From Ilyomonas sp965214235 (GTDB taxonomy: Bacteria; Bacteroidota; Bacteroidia; Chitinophagales; Chitinophagaceae), in assembly GCA_965214235.1 (NCBI GenBank), contig CBDCBH010000002.1:682001-746000 (forward strand): 64,000 nt of DNA. Direction: 5' to 3'. How positions within the stretch are numbered: the first letter of the stretch is position 1; every line of letters begins with the position of its first letter. Position numbers and translations under genes: made by a program. Below are positions 46,229 to 53,207 of this stretch, one piece after another. The notes below the pieces were generated by a model, which saw only the letters and a program-made list of their open reading frames with translations, ran no database searches and was not told the DNA's origin.

Positions 46229-46259
46229 CGTTCAAGCATTTGTGAAGGCATGGCAATAG
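44568..46259 (+). CDS. IS1182-family transposase (only intact copy)
   Basis: This 563-residue DDE transposase has an InsH-type N-terminal domain (residues ~15-95), a catalytic Asp in IGIDGSKFKAVNSKKN near 143, a coiled insertion (~160-225), a second Asp in LADKGYHTGAEL near 302, a zinc-like cluster (CKKCLLKDRCTK), and a final Glu in AICEHPFGTIKRHWG. The stop found inside copies 1 and 2 is missing, so the last ~10 residues are encoded beyond the element in site M. It could supply transposase in trans to the other copies. Confidence 0.93.
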   Translation: MQFIEGHNRNQTYFATLDDQVSADNPVRLIDAFIDKLDLQKLGFTNTVHKSEGRPPYAPAVLLKLYLYGYLNKIRSSRKLERECSRNREIEWLLQSLQPNYHTISDFRKLQAKPLQSMFKIYVQFLADADLLGKTTIGIDGSKFKAVNSKKNNYNQKKIDKHRQFIEDKTARYLAELDEMDKQEAVSKDDLVVKKEKIAEGLKKLKERTIKYDTLQQQLNATADKQISTTDTDSRSIIIVKSIVEVAYNIQNAVDDKHNLIVHTEATNSNDGKALHKAALQAKENLQLEKEQTIMILADKGYHTGAELQQCQGDHMITYVAYKEQPSVKHIANEFLAESFDYDKATDTYRCPAGAILTSLGTWHNKKGEAHETSYRFKTYRTDACKKCLLKDRCTKLPKRIIQRSEYGDAVDTNDNNIKQNPQYYKRRQAICEHPFGTIKRHWGYTHTLLKGLQKVNGEMNLIMFCYNFMRTKNIIGYDKMLLAIQNWQPDYTKVVGALKNIFIQVIYSPNKPLCFFRHYASPFLKTALVNACQLCRIVYETLLSVFEVYSQSDVQAFVKAWQ

Positions 46260-46439
46260 CAATTGGTCAGCCTGGTACTAATGCTTAATTTAAAAATGAA
46301 GTTGAAGATAATTACAAATGTCGAATAGCGGACTGTCTGACGATAACAAAAGATAATAAGAATTACTGCTGTACAAGTGCGGCTTGTCAGCCATGCTTTT
46401 ACAAATGCACATGTTGGCTGTAGTTATAGGTATTTACAA

Positions 46440-47330
46440 CTATTTGTTCTTCTGTAAATTACTCGCCCATTGATTTACTATGCCTTTACATTTTTTATCA
46501 AGTAAATCGAGAACTTGTTGTGTTGTAAAATGGTTGATGGTACCTGCATGAAAAGTTTGCAAATAATAATCTATAAAACCAAGTCCGCATTTATCGTATA
46601 TCTGCTGGCATAACAAAACTATGTTACAATGAAACCATTTAAAATTCTGAATCGGCATTGACATGTATAAGCTATCCATTGCTTTTATATTATGATAACG
46701 TGGATGGTAATGTGTTTTAATAAAAGAAGAAAAATCTATTAGCTTTTGTAAAGCAATTGTATCTGTAAGCTTAAAATAACAATAGGAAAAATAAGTTGCA
46801 ATCATTTCATTAGCAAACATGTCTGGAATGATAACGTGTTTATTATCGTCCGTAAAATAATGACCTAATTCATGCAGTGAATAAACATAATATACGGCGT
46901 CCGATAGTTGTTCTATAGTAAGGTTTTTCTGTTGTAAATAATTATTCAAGTCAGTAGTATCTTGAGTGAGTCCATAAACATTTATAAAAAACGAAGGGTT
47001 AACGACAGCCGGAAGAAAGACCCATCCGGAATCGTAAGCAAGAAAACCAAAAGGATATTTTTCATATATCCACTCAGAAGAATCTAAAATAGCCATCCGG
47101 TATTTGAATGAAGTGTGATATTGCTGCTCATAAAATTTTGTAGCGTTAAAAAATATCTCCTGAAACTGTGTAGCCCGCTCCTGGTAAGCGGGTGTGTAAT
47201 AAACCTTGGGATTACCTGCAAGGCTATCCGTTATACGAATCGCCATAATACTATCGCTAAACCTGCTTTGGCAATAAGCAGCGTTACTTAACAATGATGC
47301 AATAATAACAGTGGTAAAAATAAGTTTCAT
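46440..47330 (-). CDS. Secreted putative zinc metalloprotease (HELGH)
   Basis: The start is placed at 47,330-47,333, where a signal peptide begins (MKLIFTTVIIASLLSNAAYC). A longer open frame to 47,483 would cross the cassette junction and is unlikely. The ~297-residue product has one HELGH motif (YSLHELGHYFTDDNKHVI), suggesting a HExxH-type zinc site with a following glutamate-containing helix (FANEMIATYF). No family was recognised with certainty. It is the first cassette next to the integrase, with GTTGGCTGTA at both ends. Confidence 0.7.
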   Translation of the reverse strand: MKLIFTTVIIASLLSNAAYCQSRFSDSIMAIRITDSLAGNPKVYYTPAYQERATQFQEIFFNATKFYEQQYHTSFKYRMAILDSSEWIYEKYPFGFLAYDSGWVFLPAVVNPSFFINVYGLTQDTTDLNNYLQQKNLTIEQLSDAVYYVYSLHELGHYFTDDNKHVIIPDMFANEMIATYFSYCYFKLTDTIALQKLIDFSSFIKTHYHPRYHNIKAMDSLYMSMPIQNFKWFHCNIVLLCQQIYDKCGLGFIDYYLQTFHAGTINHFTTQQVLDLLDKKCKGIVNQWASNLQKNK

Positions 47331-47333
47331 CAT

Positions 47334-47489
47334 TAAATTTAAATGAAAAAAATTCATGTTAAGCCAAGCCAGAATAATTACAGCCAACGCGAAGATTGCT
47401 GTTATTATACGCAATTCCAAAAAAATATTGCCATTGACAATCAACCTTTTAATGTTGCGCTTTTTGTATTGTAGTTGCGCCAATACTAC
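47334..47489. other. attI-like junction between integrase and first cassette
   Basis: On the - strand, the integrase stop is followed by about 100 bp without a gene, and then by GTTGGCTGTAAT (47,377-47,388), the 5' core of the first cassette. This is where an attI site would lie. Outside the core there is no inverted-repeat arm, as in classical attI. The exact boundary of the site cannot be read. Confidence 0.55.
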
Positions 47490-48615
47490 TTACCAGTCAA
47501 TGTTTTCCTTTGCCATTAAGTCATCCAGTGGACTCATAATATTTGCCAATGCTTTCCTGCTTACGTGCAGATATCGCTCTGTAGTTTTAATGTTAAAATG
47601 CCCCAACAACTCCTTTATATACTTAATATCCGTTCCTTTTTCCAGTAGGTGTGTGGCAAAGCTGTGGCGTAAACTATGAAACCCAACTTCTTTTTGTATG
47701 CCTGCCCGCTCTTTTGCATTTTGAAAGATCTGTTGTACGGTACGGGTTGGATAAGCCTTGCCCGTTTGTTCACTTTCGAAAAGCCATTTTTGAGGGCGTG
47801 GTTTATATTCACTGATGTAATTTCTCAGAATATCTAATAATAATACAGGACTTAAATTCACATATCTGTCTTTCTTGCCTTTTGCCCGTTCTATAAATAT
47901 TTGCATTCGTACACTATCTATATCTTTAATGCGCAGGTTTACCACTTCACTTACCCGCAAGCCTGCACTGTAAGAAGTAAACAACATGGCCTTATGCTTT
48001 TTATTGGTAATTGCGGTAAATAACTTTCCCAATTCTTTTTCATTCAACAGCTTGGGTAGCAGCATTGGCTTTTTAGGACGTGGTATTTCCAAAAAAAAAT
48101 TTTTCCCTGTGCAGCACCTGCTCATAGTAAAACTTCAAAGCATTCATCCGGCTGTGTACGCTGTTTTCCTGTAACCCGTTCTTTATACAATACAACAGGT
48201 AGCGTTGCAGGTGTTGCGGTTCCAGGCCCTGCACCGGCACATTGCCCAACACTTGCAGCAGTTGTATAAACTCGTTGCGGTACGTACGCAGCGTTGAGGA
48301 ACTATAAGCTTTCAACGTTAGATGTTGCAGGTATCTGTTCAACTCCTGTTCATTATTATGGCTGATTTGTGGCAACCGTTGTACCGGCGTTATCGCTTTT
48401 GTGGCAGCTACGGCCTGCAAGGTATTTGCCAAGGGTATTTTGCAGGCTGCGCGGTTTTCCCTTGTATCAGGTATCGTCCAGCCTTTGAGGGTGCGGCTCC
48501 ATCGAGCGCCAGGCACAGCACGCATTCGTTGGTTAAATAAAGCATTGTGTTCGAATTGTACTAAAATCCGTTTCTCATTTTTATGATGTATTGCCTGGTA
48601 AATAATTGCTGGCAT
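47490..48615 (-). pseudogene. Tyrosine recombinase (candidate integron integrase), split at a 9-T tract
   Basis: Two overlapping frames give one recombinase. The 5' part (from the ATG at 48,615) has an N-terminal extension with a HARP-like GARWSRTLKGWTIPDTRENR motif and a SAM-like core-binding domain (NRYLQHLTLKAYSSSTLRTY). The 3' part (to 47,490) has the catalytic domain with Arg in AGLRVSEV, Lys in AKGKKDR, HSLRH, His in LLGHFN and Tyr in ERYLHV. They separate at T9 (complement of 48,091-48,099); eight T would join HREKFF-LEIPRPKK. The short spacing after the Lys motif lacks the insert diagnostic of IntI. Slippage, an off-phase variant, or a sequencing error could explain the split. Confidence 0.82.
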
Positions 48616-48740
48616 ACAAAATAGTTTTTGGTTTCTAATTCCAAATGTAAAGAAATCGGAATTGAATGGCAAGCTTTTCCAACAATAAGGGTTTGGAACG
48701 TAAGAAAAAAAATCATTGTCTCATAACAGATGATCAACCG

Positions 48741-48768
48741 TTATACAAAAACGACCGTTTTTGTATAA
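48741..48768. repeat. 28 bp palindrome upstream of the integrase
   Basis: TTATACAAAAA-CGACCG-TTTTTGTATAA is a perfect palindrome of 13 bp arms, which can also be read as 11-6-11. It lies about 70 bp before the integrase frame. It could be an operator, a recombinase core site or a terminator of the integrase-side transcript. Confidence 0.6.
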
Positions 48769-48877
48769 TCACTTTCTTTTCCACTTTGAATTTTGTTTTG
48801 TATTGAATTTGATTTTAAAAAACCCATTTACAAAATCAAGTTATACTTTATCTATTCATTTCAAATTTTAGTATAAC

Positions 48878-48946
48878 ATGCAAGGTCTCACTGCGGCTCT
48901 CAAAAGCAAAGGCATAAGTCAAGTGATGGCAGCCAAAAGCAAGTAA
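48878..48946 (+). CDS. Possible 22-residue peptide
   Basis: An ATG after TTTTAGTATAAC opens MQGLTAALKSKGISQVMAAK and two more residues before a TAA. It is Lys-rich and could form an amphipathic helix. There is no homology-level evidence; it is noted only because it lies in an otherwise gene-free 900 bp stretch. Confidence 0.15.
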   Translation: MQGLTAALKSKGISQVMAAKSK

Positions 48947-49010
48947 GTTGATGTTTGTTTATGGGTTGCTTTTCGCTGCCATCCCTTGCCCTTTTGCCAG
49001 CCCCCGTTCG

Positions 49011-49171
49011 GCGATGGTGGGGAAGGGGATGCCACTTGTATGAATAAGGCATCGCTCCACTTCATTGCACCAGGTATCCGTCTTCGCTTTGCTCCACCAA
49101 TGGGTTCCATTGCGCTCGACTTCGCTATTCATACAAGTCCCATCCCCTTCCCCGCCATCGCTTATTAAGAT
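49011..49171. repeat. 36 bp inverted repeat with ~90 nt loop
   Basis: GCGATGGTGGGGAAGGGGAT and on to 49,046 is the complement of 49,136-49,171 with four mismatches. The loop contains CCACCAATGGG-type short pairings. No attC-like AAC/GTT cores are present. It lies in the non-coding DNA between the integrase and the mobilisable element and may mark the edge of one of them. Confidence 0.65.
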
Positions 49172-49400
49172 AGATACATCGTCTAACCTTCGTAAAATAA
49201 GTATGAACCAATATAAGGAAAATAATTCTCTAAACCATTTCTTCATGAATAGATGTAAACAAACACCTGCTTAACACATTTAAAGTGCAAAGCAAACCAC
49301 TCATAAATCTTCACACATTTGACCCACCTATAAGTACTAAATAGCCTTTATAAATTCTCTGTTTTGACAAGAACAACGGATAAAAAGAGACGCAAAGTTG

Positions 49401-49524
49401 GGCAGGCTGCCATTTCATAGCCTGCTCAAAACGCTGCCAAAAGACTACGGCATAAACTACTATAAATTCTTTCCTACATCCCCAATTTTATTCCGTTTCC
49501 TTTTGGCGTTGGGTGCAGCCTGCC
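49401..49524 (+). ncRNA. Structured non-coding repeat, copy 1
   Basis: An outer stem GGCAGGCTGC/GCAGCCTGCC (49,401-49,410 with 49,515-49,524) and an inner stem GCCAAAAG/CTTTTGGC enclose a ~56 nt segment. This segment begins ACTACGGCATAAACTACTAT and ends ATTTTATTCCGTTTC. The same segment with different stem bases occurs at 52.3 kb. It may be an RNA element or a DNA hairpin site; the strand is assigned from the neighbouring genes. Confidence 0.55.
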
Positions 49525-49576
49525 CTCTCAACAGCTTTCTTTTTTTCCGTTTTTTCTTTTACAAAACAGTTTTTTT

Positions 49577-49834
49577 ATGGTTTACTTAATCCACTTTGAA
49601 ACGAAGCTCCACCACGCACAGCACTACATCGGTTTTGTCAAGCGCAATCTCAAACAACGCATTAAAAAGCATAAGACCAACAAGGGCGCAAAGCTATTGA
49701 TTGCCGTTAATCAAAAAGGCATCGTTTGGGAAGTGGTGAGGGTATGGGAGGAAGGCGACCAGCACCTCGAAAGGCAGTTAAAAAACTATAAAAAGGCGCG
49801 TTGCTTTTGTCCCATCTGCAAGAAGCAACATTGA
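49577..49834 (+). CDS. GIY-YIG domain protein
   Basis: This 85-residue protein has the GIY-YIG nuclease core: VYLIHFETKLHHAQHYIGFV (first strand and YIG), a KRNLKQRIKKH helix with the Arg, and QHLERQLKN with the catalytic Glu. The first motif is VYLIHF rather than GIY. A CFCPICKK tail may bind zinc. Small proteins of this kind are common in Bacteroidota mobile elements; the target is unknown. Confidence 0.8.
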   Translation: MVYLIHFETKLHHAQHYIGFVKRNLKQRIKKHKTNKGAKLLIAVNQKGIVWEVVRVWEEGDQHLERQLKNYKKARCFCPICKKQH

Positions 49835-49874
49835 GCCAGTTCTTTTTAATTTTTTCATCTTCAAATCATAATCT

Positions 49875-50096
49875 ATGCAACCATCAAAATTATCACGGCT
49901 CATGTACCTGTCTTGGGAGATACAGCGCAGAAAGCGATGTGGGAGAAGCAAAGCCCTTCTTTCCGCCTGGGCAATCCTTTCCAACGAGGACATTACGGTG
50001 TATTATCTCGTAAAGAAGCATTCGCATAACAACGCCATCTATCCCAATAAAACGGGTGCATGGAACCTATCTCTATTCAAGCAAGGAGAACAGTAA
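49875..50096 (+). CDS. Small mobile-element protein, unknown function
   Basis: A 73-residue basic protein (SRLMYLSWEIQRRKRCGRSK, ILSNEDITVYYLVKKH, ending LSLFKQGEQ). The pattern of a short basic helix followed by a beta segment recurs in Bacteroidota mobilisable elements, but I know of no assigned function. It precedes ssb by 33 bp on the same strand. Confidence 0.6.
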   Translation: MQPSKLSRLMYLSWEIQRRKRCGRSKALLSAWAILSNEDITVYYLVKKHSHNNAIYPNKTGAWNLSLFKQGEQ

Positions 50097-50129
50097 AGGA
50101 GTATTTATTCATCATTAAAATAAACAAAT

Positions 50130-50546
50130 ATGGAACTGACAGGAAGGGTAACGCACGATGCAGTCATCAAAACGTTACAGGACGAAAAGCAGGTGGTTAA
50201 TTTTTCAATTGCCATCAATGAGTATTACAAGCCCAAAGATGCGGCAGAAAGGACACAAAAAACCTTTTACGCCCAATGTGCTTACTGGCAAAACACAGGT
50301 ATTGCCAAACACTTGTTGAAAGGGTCGGTGGTGCAAGTGGAAGGCAGGATGGAATTTAAAGTGTATGCCGGAAAAGACGGTGAGCCCCAAGTAGCCGCTC
50401 ACTTTCACTGCCGCCGCGTCAACCTGTTCGGCGTAACGGCAAAAAAAGAAACGACCACAGGAGCGGAAGAAGTTGCGAACAACGAAACAAAAGGCATTGA
50501 ACACATTGCAGCTATCACGGAGCCAATGGAAGATATGCCGTTTTAG
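50130..50546 (+). CDS. ssb: Single-stranded DNA-binding protein
   Basis: This 138-residue OB-fold SSB has MELTGRVTHDAVIKTLQDEK, VVNFSIAIN, KHLLKGSVVQVEGRMEFK and an acidic tail ending MEDMPF, the tip that recruits partner proteins. Mobile elements often carry their own SSB to protect DNA during transfer. It overlaps the open frame of the following DUF932 gene by one base, but that gene probably starts 126 bp later. Confidence 0.93.
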   Translation: MELTGRVTHDAVIKTLQDEKQVVNFSIAINEYYKPKDAAERTQKTFYAQCAYWQNTGIAKHLLKGSVVQVEGRMEFKVYAGKDGEPQVAAHFHCRRVNLFGVTAKKETTTGAEEVANNETKGIEHIAAITEPMEDMPF

Positions 50547-50671
50547 TGGGGTGCTTTCTATGCAACAACCCTTTACCCTTTTCAAACACCTTTTTACAAC
50601 ACGATTTTGATAACAAAACAAAACCGCAGAAGGACCGCCTGCGGGATAGAAATTATGCTTGGCAAATCAAA

Positions 50672-51712
50672 ATGGCACATAACATTTGTTACGATGAACA
50701 GAGGGGAAAGCATTCCTTTTTTTCGGTACGGGAAAAGCCCTGGCACGGCTTGGGTAAAGTGGTGGATGGCTGCGCCAGCAGCAAAAAGGCTATGGAATGG
50801 GCAGGGCTGGATTTTGAAGTGGAAAAGCGGGAACTCTTTACGGAAAACAAAATAGATTGGAGTTCCGATTTAAAAATTCCTCATTTCTTTGCCACCGTCC
50901 GCACCGATACACAAGACGTTTTAGGCGTGGTAGGAAACGATTATAAAGTAGTTCAGAATAGTGATGCTTTTTCCTTCTTTGATGCCATCGTCAAAGGTGA
51001 AGGCATCCAATACCAAACTGCCGGTGCATTGGGGAAAGGAGAGCGCATTTTTATTACTGCGAAATTACCTTCTTACATCCGCGTGGGCAGGGAAGATTTG
51101 ATAGAGCAATACCTGTTTTTGACCACAGCGCATGACGGTTCCAGTAGCATCACGGCAGCCTTTACGCCTGTGCGCATTGTGTGCAACAATACGCTCAATT
51201 CCGCTTTAAAAAACATGAGCCACTGCGTCCGTATCCGGCACACCAACAATGCCAAACAAAAGCTTGCACAAGCGCATCACTTAATGGGCATTACCAACAC
51301 ACTTTCGGGACAGTTGGACGACCTCTTTAACCAGTGGTCGAAGGTGAAGATAACCGATAAAGAAGTGTACAAATTGATACAGCTTGCTCTCATACCGAAC
51401 AAAGAAGTGTTGAGGGATATAAAACGGGGAAAGGAAAACGAACTATCCACCCAATTTCTCAACATCTGTAACGGTGCTTATGAGTATGCACTGAATAACG
51501 AAACGCAGCAACTCGACACCACCAAAGGCACGTTGTTCGGTGCTTACAATGGCGTTACCGGCTACTTCCAGAACGTGCGTTCTTACAAAGATGAAGAAGC
51601 CAAACTGAAATCGCTTTTGTACGGTGGCATTGCGCAGCAGCGCAGCCAAAAAGCATTCGACTTATGCGTTGAATTTTCAAAGTCCGGCGAGACCGCCTTT
51701 TTGTTGAATTGA
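50672..51712 (+). CDS. DUF932 protein (phage/plasmid-like)
   Basis: About 346 residues from MAHNICYDEQRGKHSFFSVR, chosen because DUF932 proteins begin at this point (KPWHGLGKVVDG). The frame is open upstream without family similarity. Conserved segments are RTDTQDVLGVVGNDYKVVQN, AFTPVRIVCNNTLNSAL and YLFLTTAHDGSSSITA. The family is widespread in phages, plasmids and mobile elements and has no established role. Confidence 0.88.
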   Translation: MAHNICYDEQRGKHSFFSVREKPWHGLGKVVDGCASSKKAMEWAGLDFEVEKRELFTENKIDWSSDLKIPHFFATVRTDTQDVLGVVGNDYKVVQNSDAFSFFDAIVKGEGIQYQTAGALGKGERIFITAKLPSYIRVGREDLIEQYLFLTTAHDGSSSITAAFTPVRIVCNNTLNSALKNMSHCVRIRHTNNAKQKLAQAHHLMGITNTLSGQLDDLFNQWSKVKITDKEVYKLIQLALIPNKEVLRDIKRGKENELSTQFLNICNGAYEYALNNETQQLDTTKGTLFGAYNGVTGYFQNVRSYKDEEAKLKSLLYGGIAQQRSQKAFDLCVEFSKSGETAFLLN

Positions 51713-51792
51713 TAGAACGCCAAGTGGGGGCAGACAGTTTACTGTTTTGCCCTTTTCTTCCTGCCATTTATCTAAACACGCAAACAAAAATT

Positions 51793-52107
51793 ATGACTGT
51801 GAATATCATTGAAGAGGAAAAGCAACCTCTTACACTAACCGAAATATACAACACCTGGTACAAATTGAAAACACGTTATCCTGATGCCCTTGTGTTATTA
51901 AGAATAGCAAACCAGTATTTTTCCTTTGAAAGCGATGCCGATGCCGTTGACGGTTTACTGCAACGGGAACCGCTGCCGCCATGGAAGGAAAGGCAGGTGT
52001 GTCAATTGCACTTTTACGATATTGATAAATTGATTGATGAGATTATCAAAGTCCATTGGCGGGCGGCAATTTGTGAACCCTTGTACTCGCCTTCAACCCG
52101 CAAGTAG
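51793..52107 (+). CDS. Small mobile-element protein, possibly MutS-I-like
   Basis: About 104 residues from the ATG at 51,793; the frame is open from 51,709, but the upstream part reads through the end of the DUF932 gene. The segment YNTWYKLKTRYPDALVLLRI followed by FESDADAV resembles the N-terminal mismatch-recognition domain of MutS, but far shorter, and the DNA-wedging Phe motif is not clear. Treat it as an unknown protein. Confidence 0.6.
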   Translation: MTVNIIEEEKQPLTLTEIYNTWYKLKTRYPDALVLLRIANQYFSFESDADAVDGLLQREPLPPWKERQVCQLHFYDIDKLIDEIIKVHWRAAICEPLYSPSTRK

Positions 52108-52269
52108 CACCCTTTAAGTGGCTCCTTTTGGAGCCGCTTTCTTTTGGTAAAAGAAAGCTTGGCAAAGAAAAAGGAGAAGTAAGGTAACCGTTGGTTGAAT
52201 CCTTTTTGTTTTTATCAAATAACCACTGAAAACGAACACTATTTTTCTCCCTTTATTTTTTACAAAGGT

Positions 52270-52388
52270 AGCCCAGCGGCGCTGCTGAAGCGGCAAGGGA
52301 ACTACGGCATAAACTTGCTGTAAATTCTTTCTCACACTTTCGATTTTATTCCGTTCCTGCCCTTGCCTTGATTGCGCCGGGGCTGATG
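52270..52388 (+). ncRNA. Structured non-coding repeat, copy 2
   Basis: Outer pairing AGCCC..CGGCGC with GCGCCGGGGCT and inner stem GGCAAGGG/CCCTTGCC (52,292-52,299 with 52,360-52,367) enclose ACTACGGCATAAACTTGCTG and on to GATTTTATTCCGTTCC. The enclosed segment is highly similar to copy 1, while both stem strands have changed together. The rest of the 300 bp gap between 52,107 and 52,415 holds no gene. Confidence 0.55.
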
Positions 52389-52414
52389 GCTGTATCCAAT
52401 AAAATCAGACAACT

Positions 52415-52897
52415 ATGGAAACAAAAATGGATGCAGCTTATAGCATAGTAAATGGATTAAAACTATGCGAAGTGGAACTAGTGTATAAAGGCACCGTAAA
52501 ACCTTCCCAAAGACCAACGGTTTCCCAATCCAAAGAGGTCTATGAAGTATTGAAAAGGGCCTGGGATGATACCAAGATAGAATTGGTAGAGCAATGTAAA
52601 GTTTTGCTATTGAACAGAGCCAATAGGGTATTGGGAATCTGCCACTTATCATCGGGCGGTGCAACTGGAACGGTAGCTGATCCAAAGATGATTTTCACAC
52701 TCGCTCTAAAAGCAGCCGCCTGTAACATTATTCTGGCTCATAACCATCCGTCAGGAAGTTTGAAGCCAAGCCGGGCGGATATTGAGATTACAAGGAAGAT
52801 TAAAGAAGGTGGGCGACTGCTGGAAATCGAAGTGCTTGATCACCTCATCATCTCAAATGAAGGCTTTTATTCTTTCGCTGATGAAGGAATGATGTAA
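52415..52897 (+). CDS. RadC-like JAB-domain protein
   Basis: This 160-residue protein is made of the JAB1/MPN+-like RadC domain. HLSSGGATGTVADPKMIF is followed by the metal motif AHNHPSGSLKPSRAD (H-x-H...D) near residues 109-120 and by VLDHLIISNEGFYSFADEG. The N-terminal helix-hairpin-helix part of chromosomal RadC is absent, as is usual for mobile-element versions. The biochemical role is unresolved; it sits among replication and transfer genes. Confidence 0.92.
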   Translation: METKMDAAYSIVNGLKLCEVELVYKGTVKPSQRPTVSQSKEVYEVLKRAWDDTKIELVEQCKVLLLNRANRVLGICHLSSGGATGTVADPKMIFTLALKAAACNIILAHNHPSGSLKPSRADIEITRKIKEGGRLLEIEVLDHLIISNEGFYSFADEGMM

Positions 52898-52928
52898 ACG
52901 CTTTTTATCACTTCAAAACATACATTTT

Positions 52929-53138
52929 ATGAGCTACAAAAAAGGGCTGAAATGGATGAAAAAACATCCAAAAAGAAGTAAGCAAAATGTGATTTCTCAC
53001 ACCGGAGGTTCGTTTACTCTCTCCCATTCGTTTATAGAACAATATTTTAAGTACAGAGAGAAATGCGAAAAGGAAGGCAAGGAACCTTTGGATTGTGAAG
53101 GTTACTACAACTTCACCATGTATAAACATCGTTTGTAA
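52929..53138 (+). CDS. Small hypothetical protein
   Basis: A 69-residue, strongly basic protein (KKGLKWMKKHPKRSKQNVIS, then YREKCEKEGKEPLDCEGYYN) without a recognised domain. It follows radC by 31 bp on the same strand and ends at a bidirectional hairpin terminator. It is probably a conserved accessory gene of this element type. Confidence 0.55.
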   Translation: MSYKKGLKWMKKHPKRSKQNVISHTGGSFTLSHSFIEQYFKYREKCEKEGKEPLDCEGYYNFTMYKHRL

Positions 53139-53146
53139 ACGGCAAA

Positions 53147-53192
53147 GCAGCAAGCGGTACAAGATAAAATTGTATCGCTTACTGCGTTTTTC
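53147..53192. terminator. Bidirectional hairpin terminator
   Basis: GCAGCAAGCGGTACAA (53,147) pairs with TTGTATCGCTTACTGC (53,170-53,185) across a 7 nt loop with one or two mismatches, followed by GTTTTTCT. It separates two convergent genes. Confidence 0.7.
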
Positions 53193-53207
53193 TGGTGGTG
53201 TAAACAC

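Larger units (their letters stand above)
44465..46422. repeat. attC-like site M, split by IS1182 copy 4
   Basis: The left core GCAGCCAACG (44,465-44,474) and the arm CAAGCATTTGTGAAGGCATG (46,233) were separated by the insertion. The arm pairs with GCCATGCTTTTACAAATGC (46,390-46,408). The right core is GTTGGCTGTA at 46,413. The core sequence reappears at 47,379-47,388 beside the integrase. Confidence 0.82.

Noticed and set aside
17812..46422. Explaining the long inverted repeats as transcription terminators or REP-type elements
   Set aside because: They are 140-200 bp, share recurring internal segments, end in AAC/GTT cores paired per cassette, and occur once per gene or gene pair. Terminators and REP elements do not show core pairing.
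46440..47483. A 347-residue form of the HELGH protein
   Set aside because: The extra N-terminal ~50 residues cross the cassette junction and attI-like region, while a normal signal peptide starts at 47,330.
47490..48672. Calling the recombinase IntI
   Set aside because: The spacing after the Lys motif matches XerC/D-like enzymes and lacks the IntI-specific insert, so only 'candidate integrase' is justified.
14561..48672. CRISPR array
   Set aside because: The repeats are long, divergent palindromes with genes between them; no short regular repeat-spacer units or cas genes were seen.
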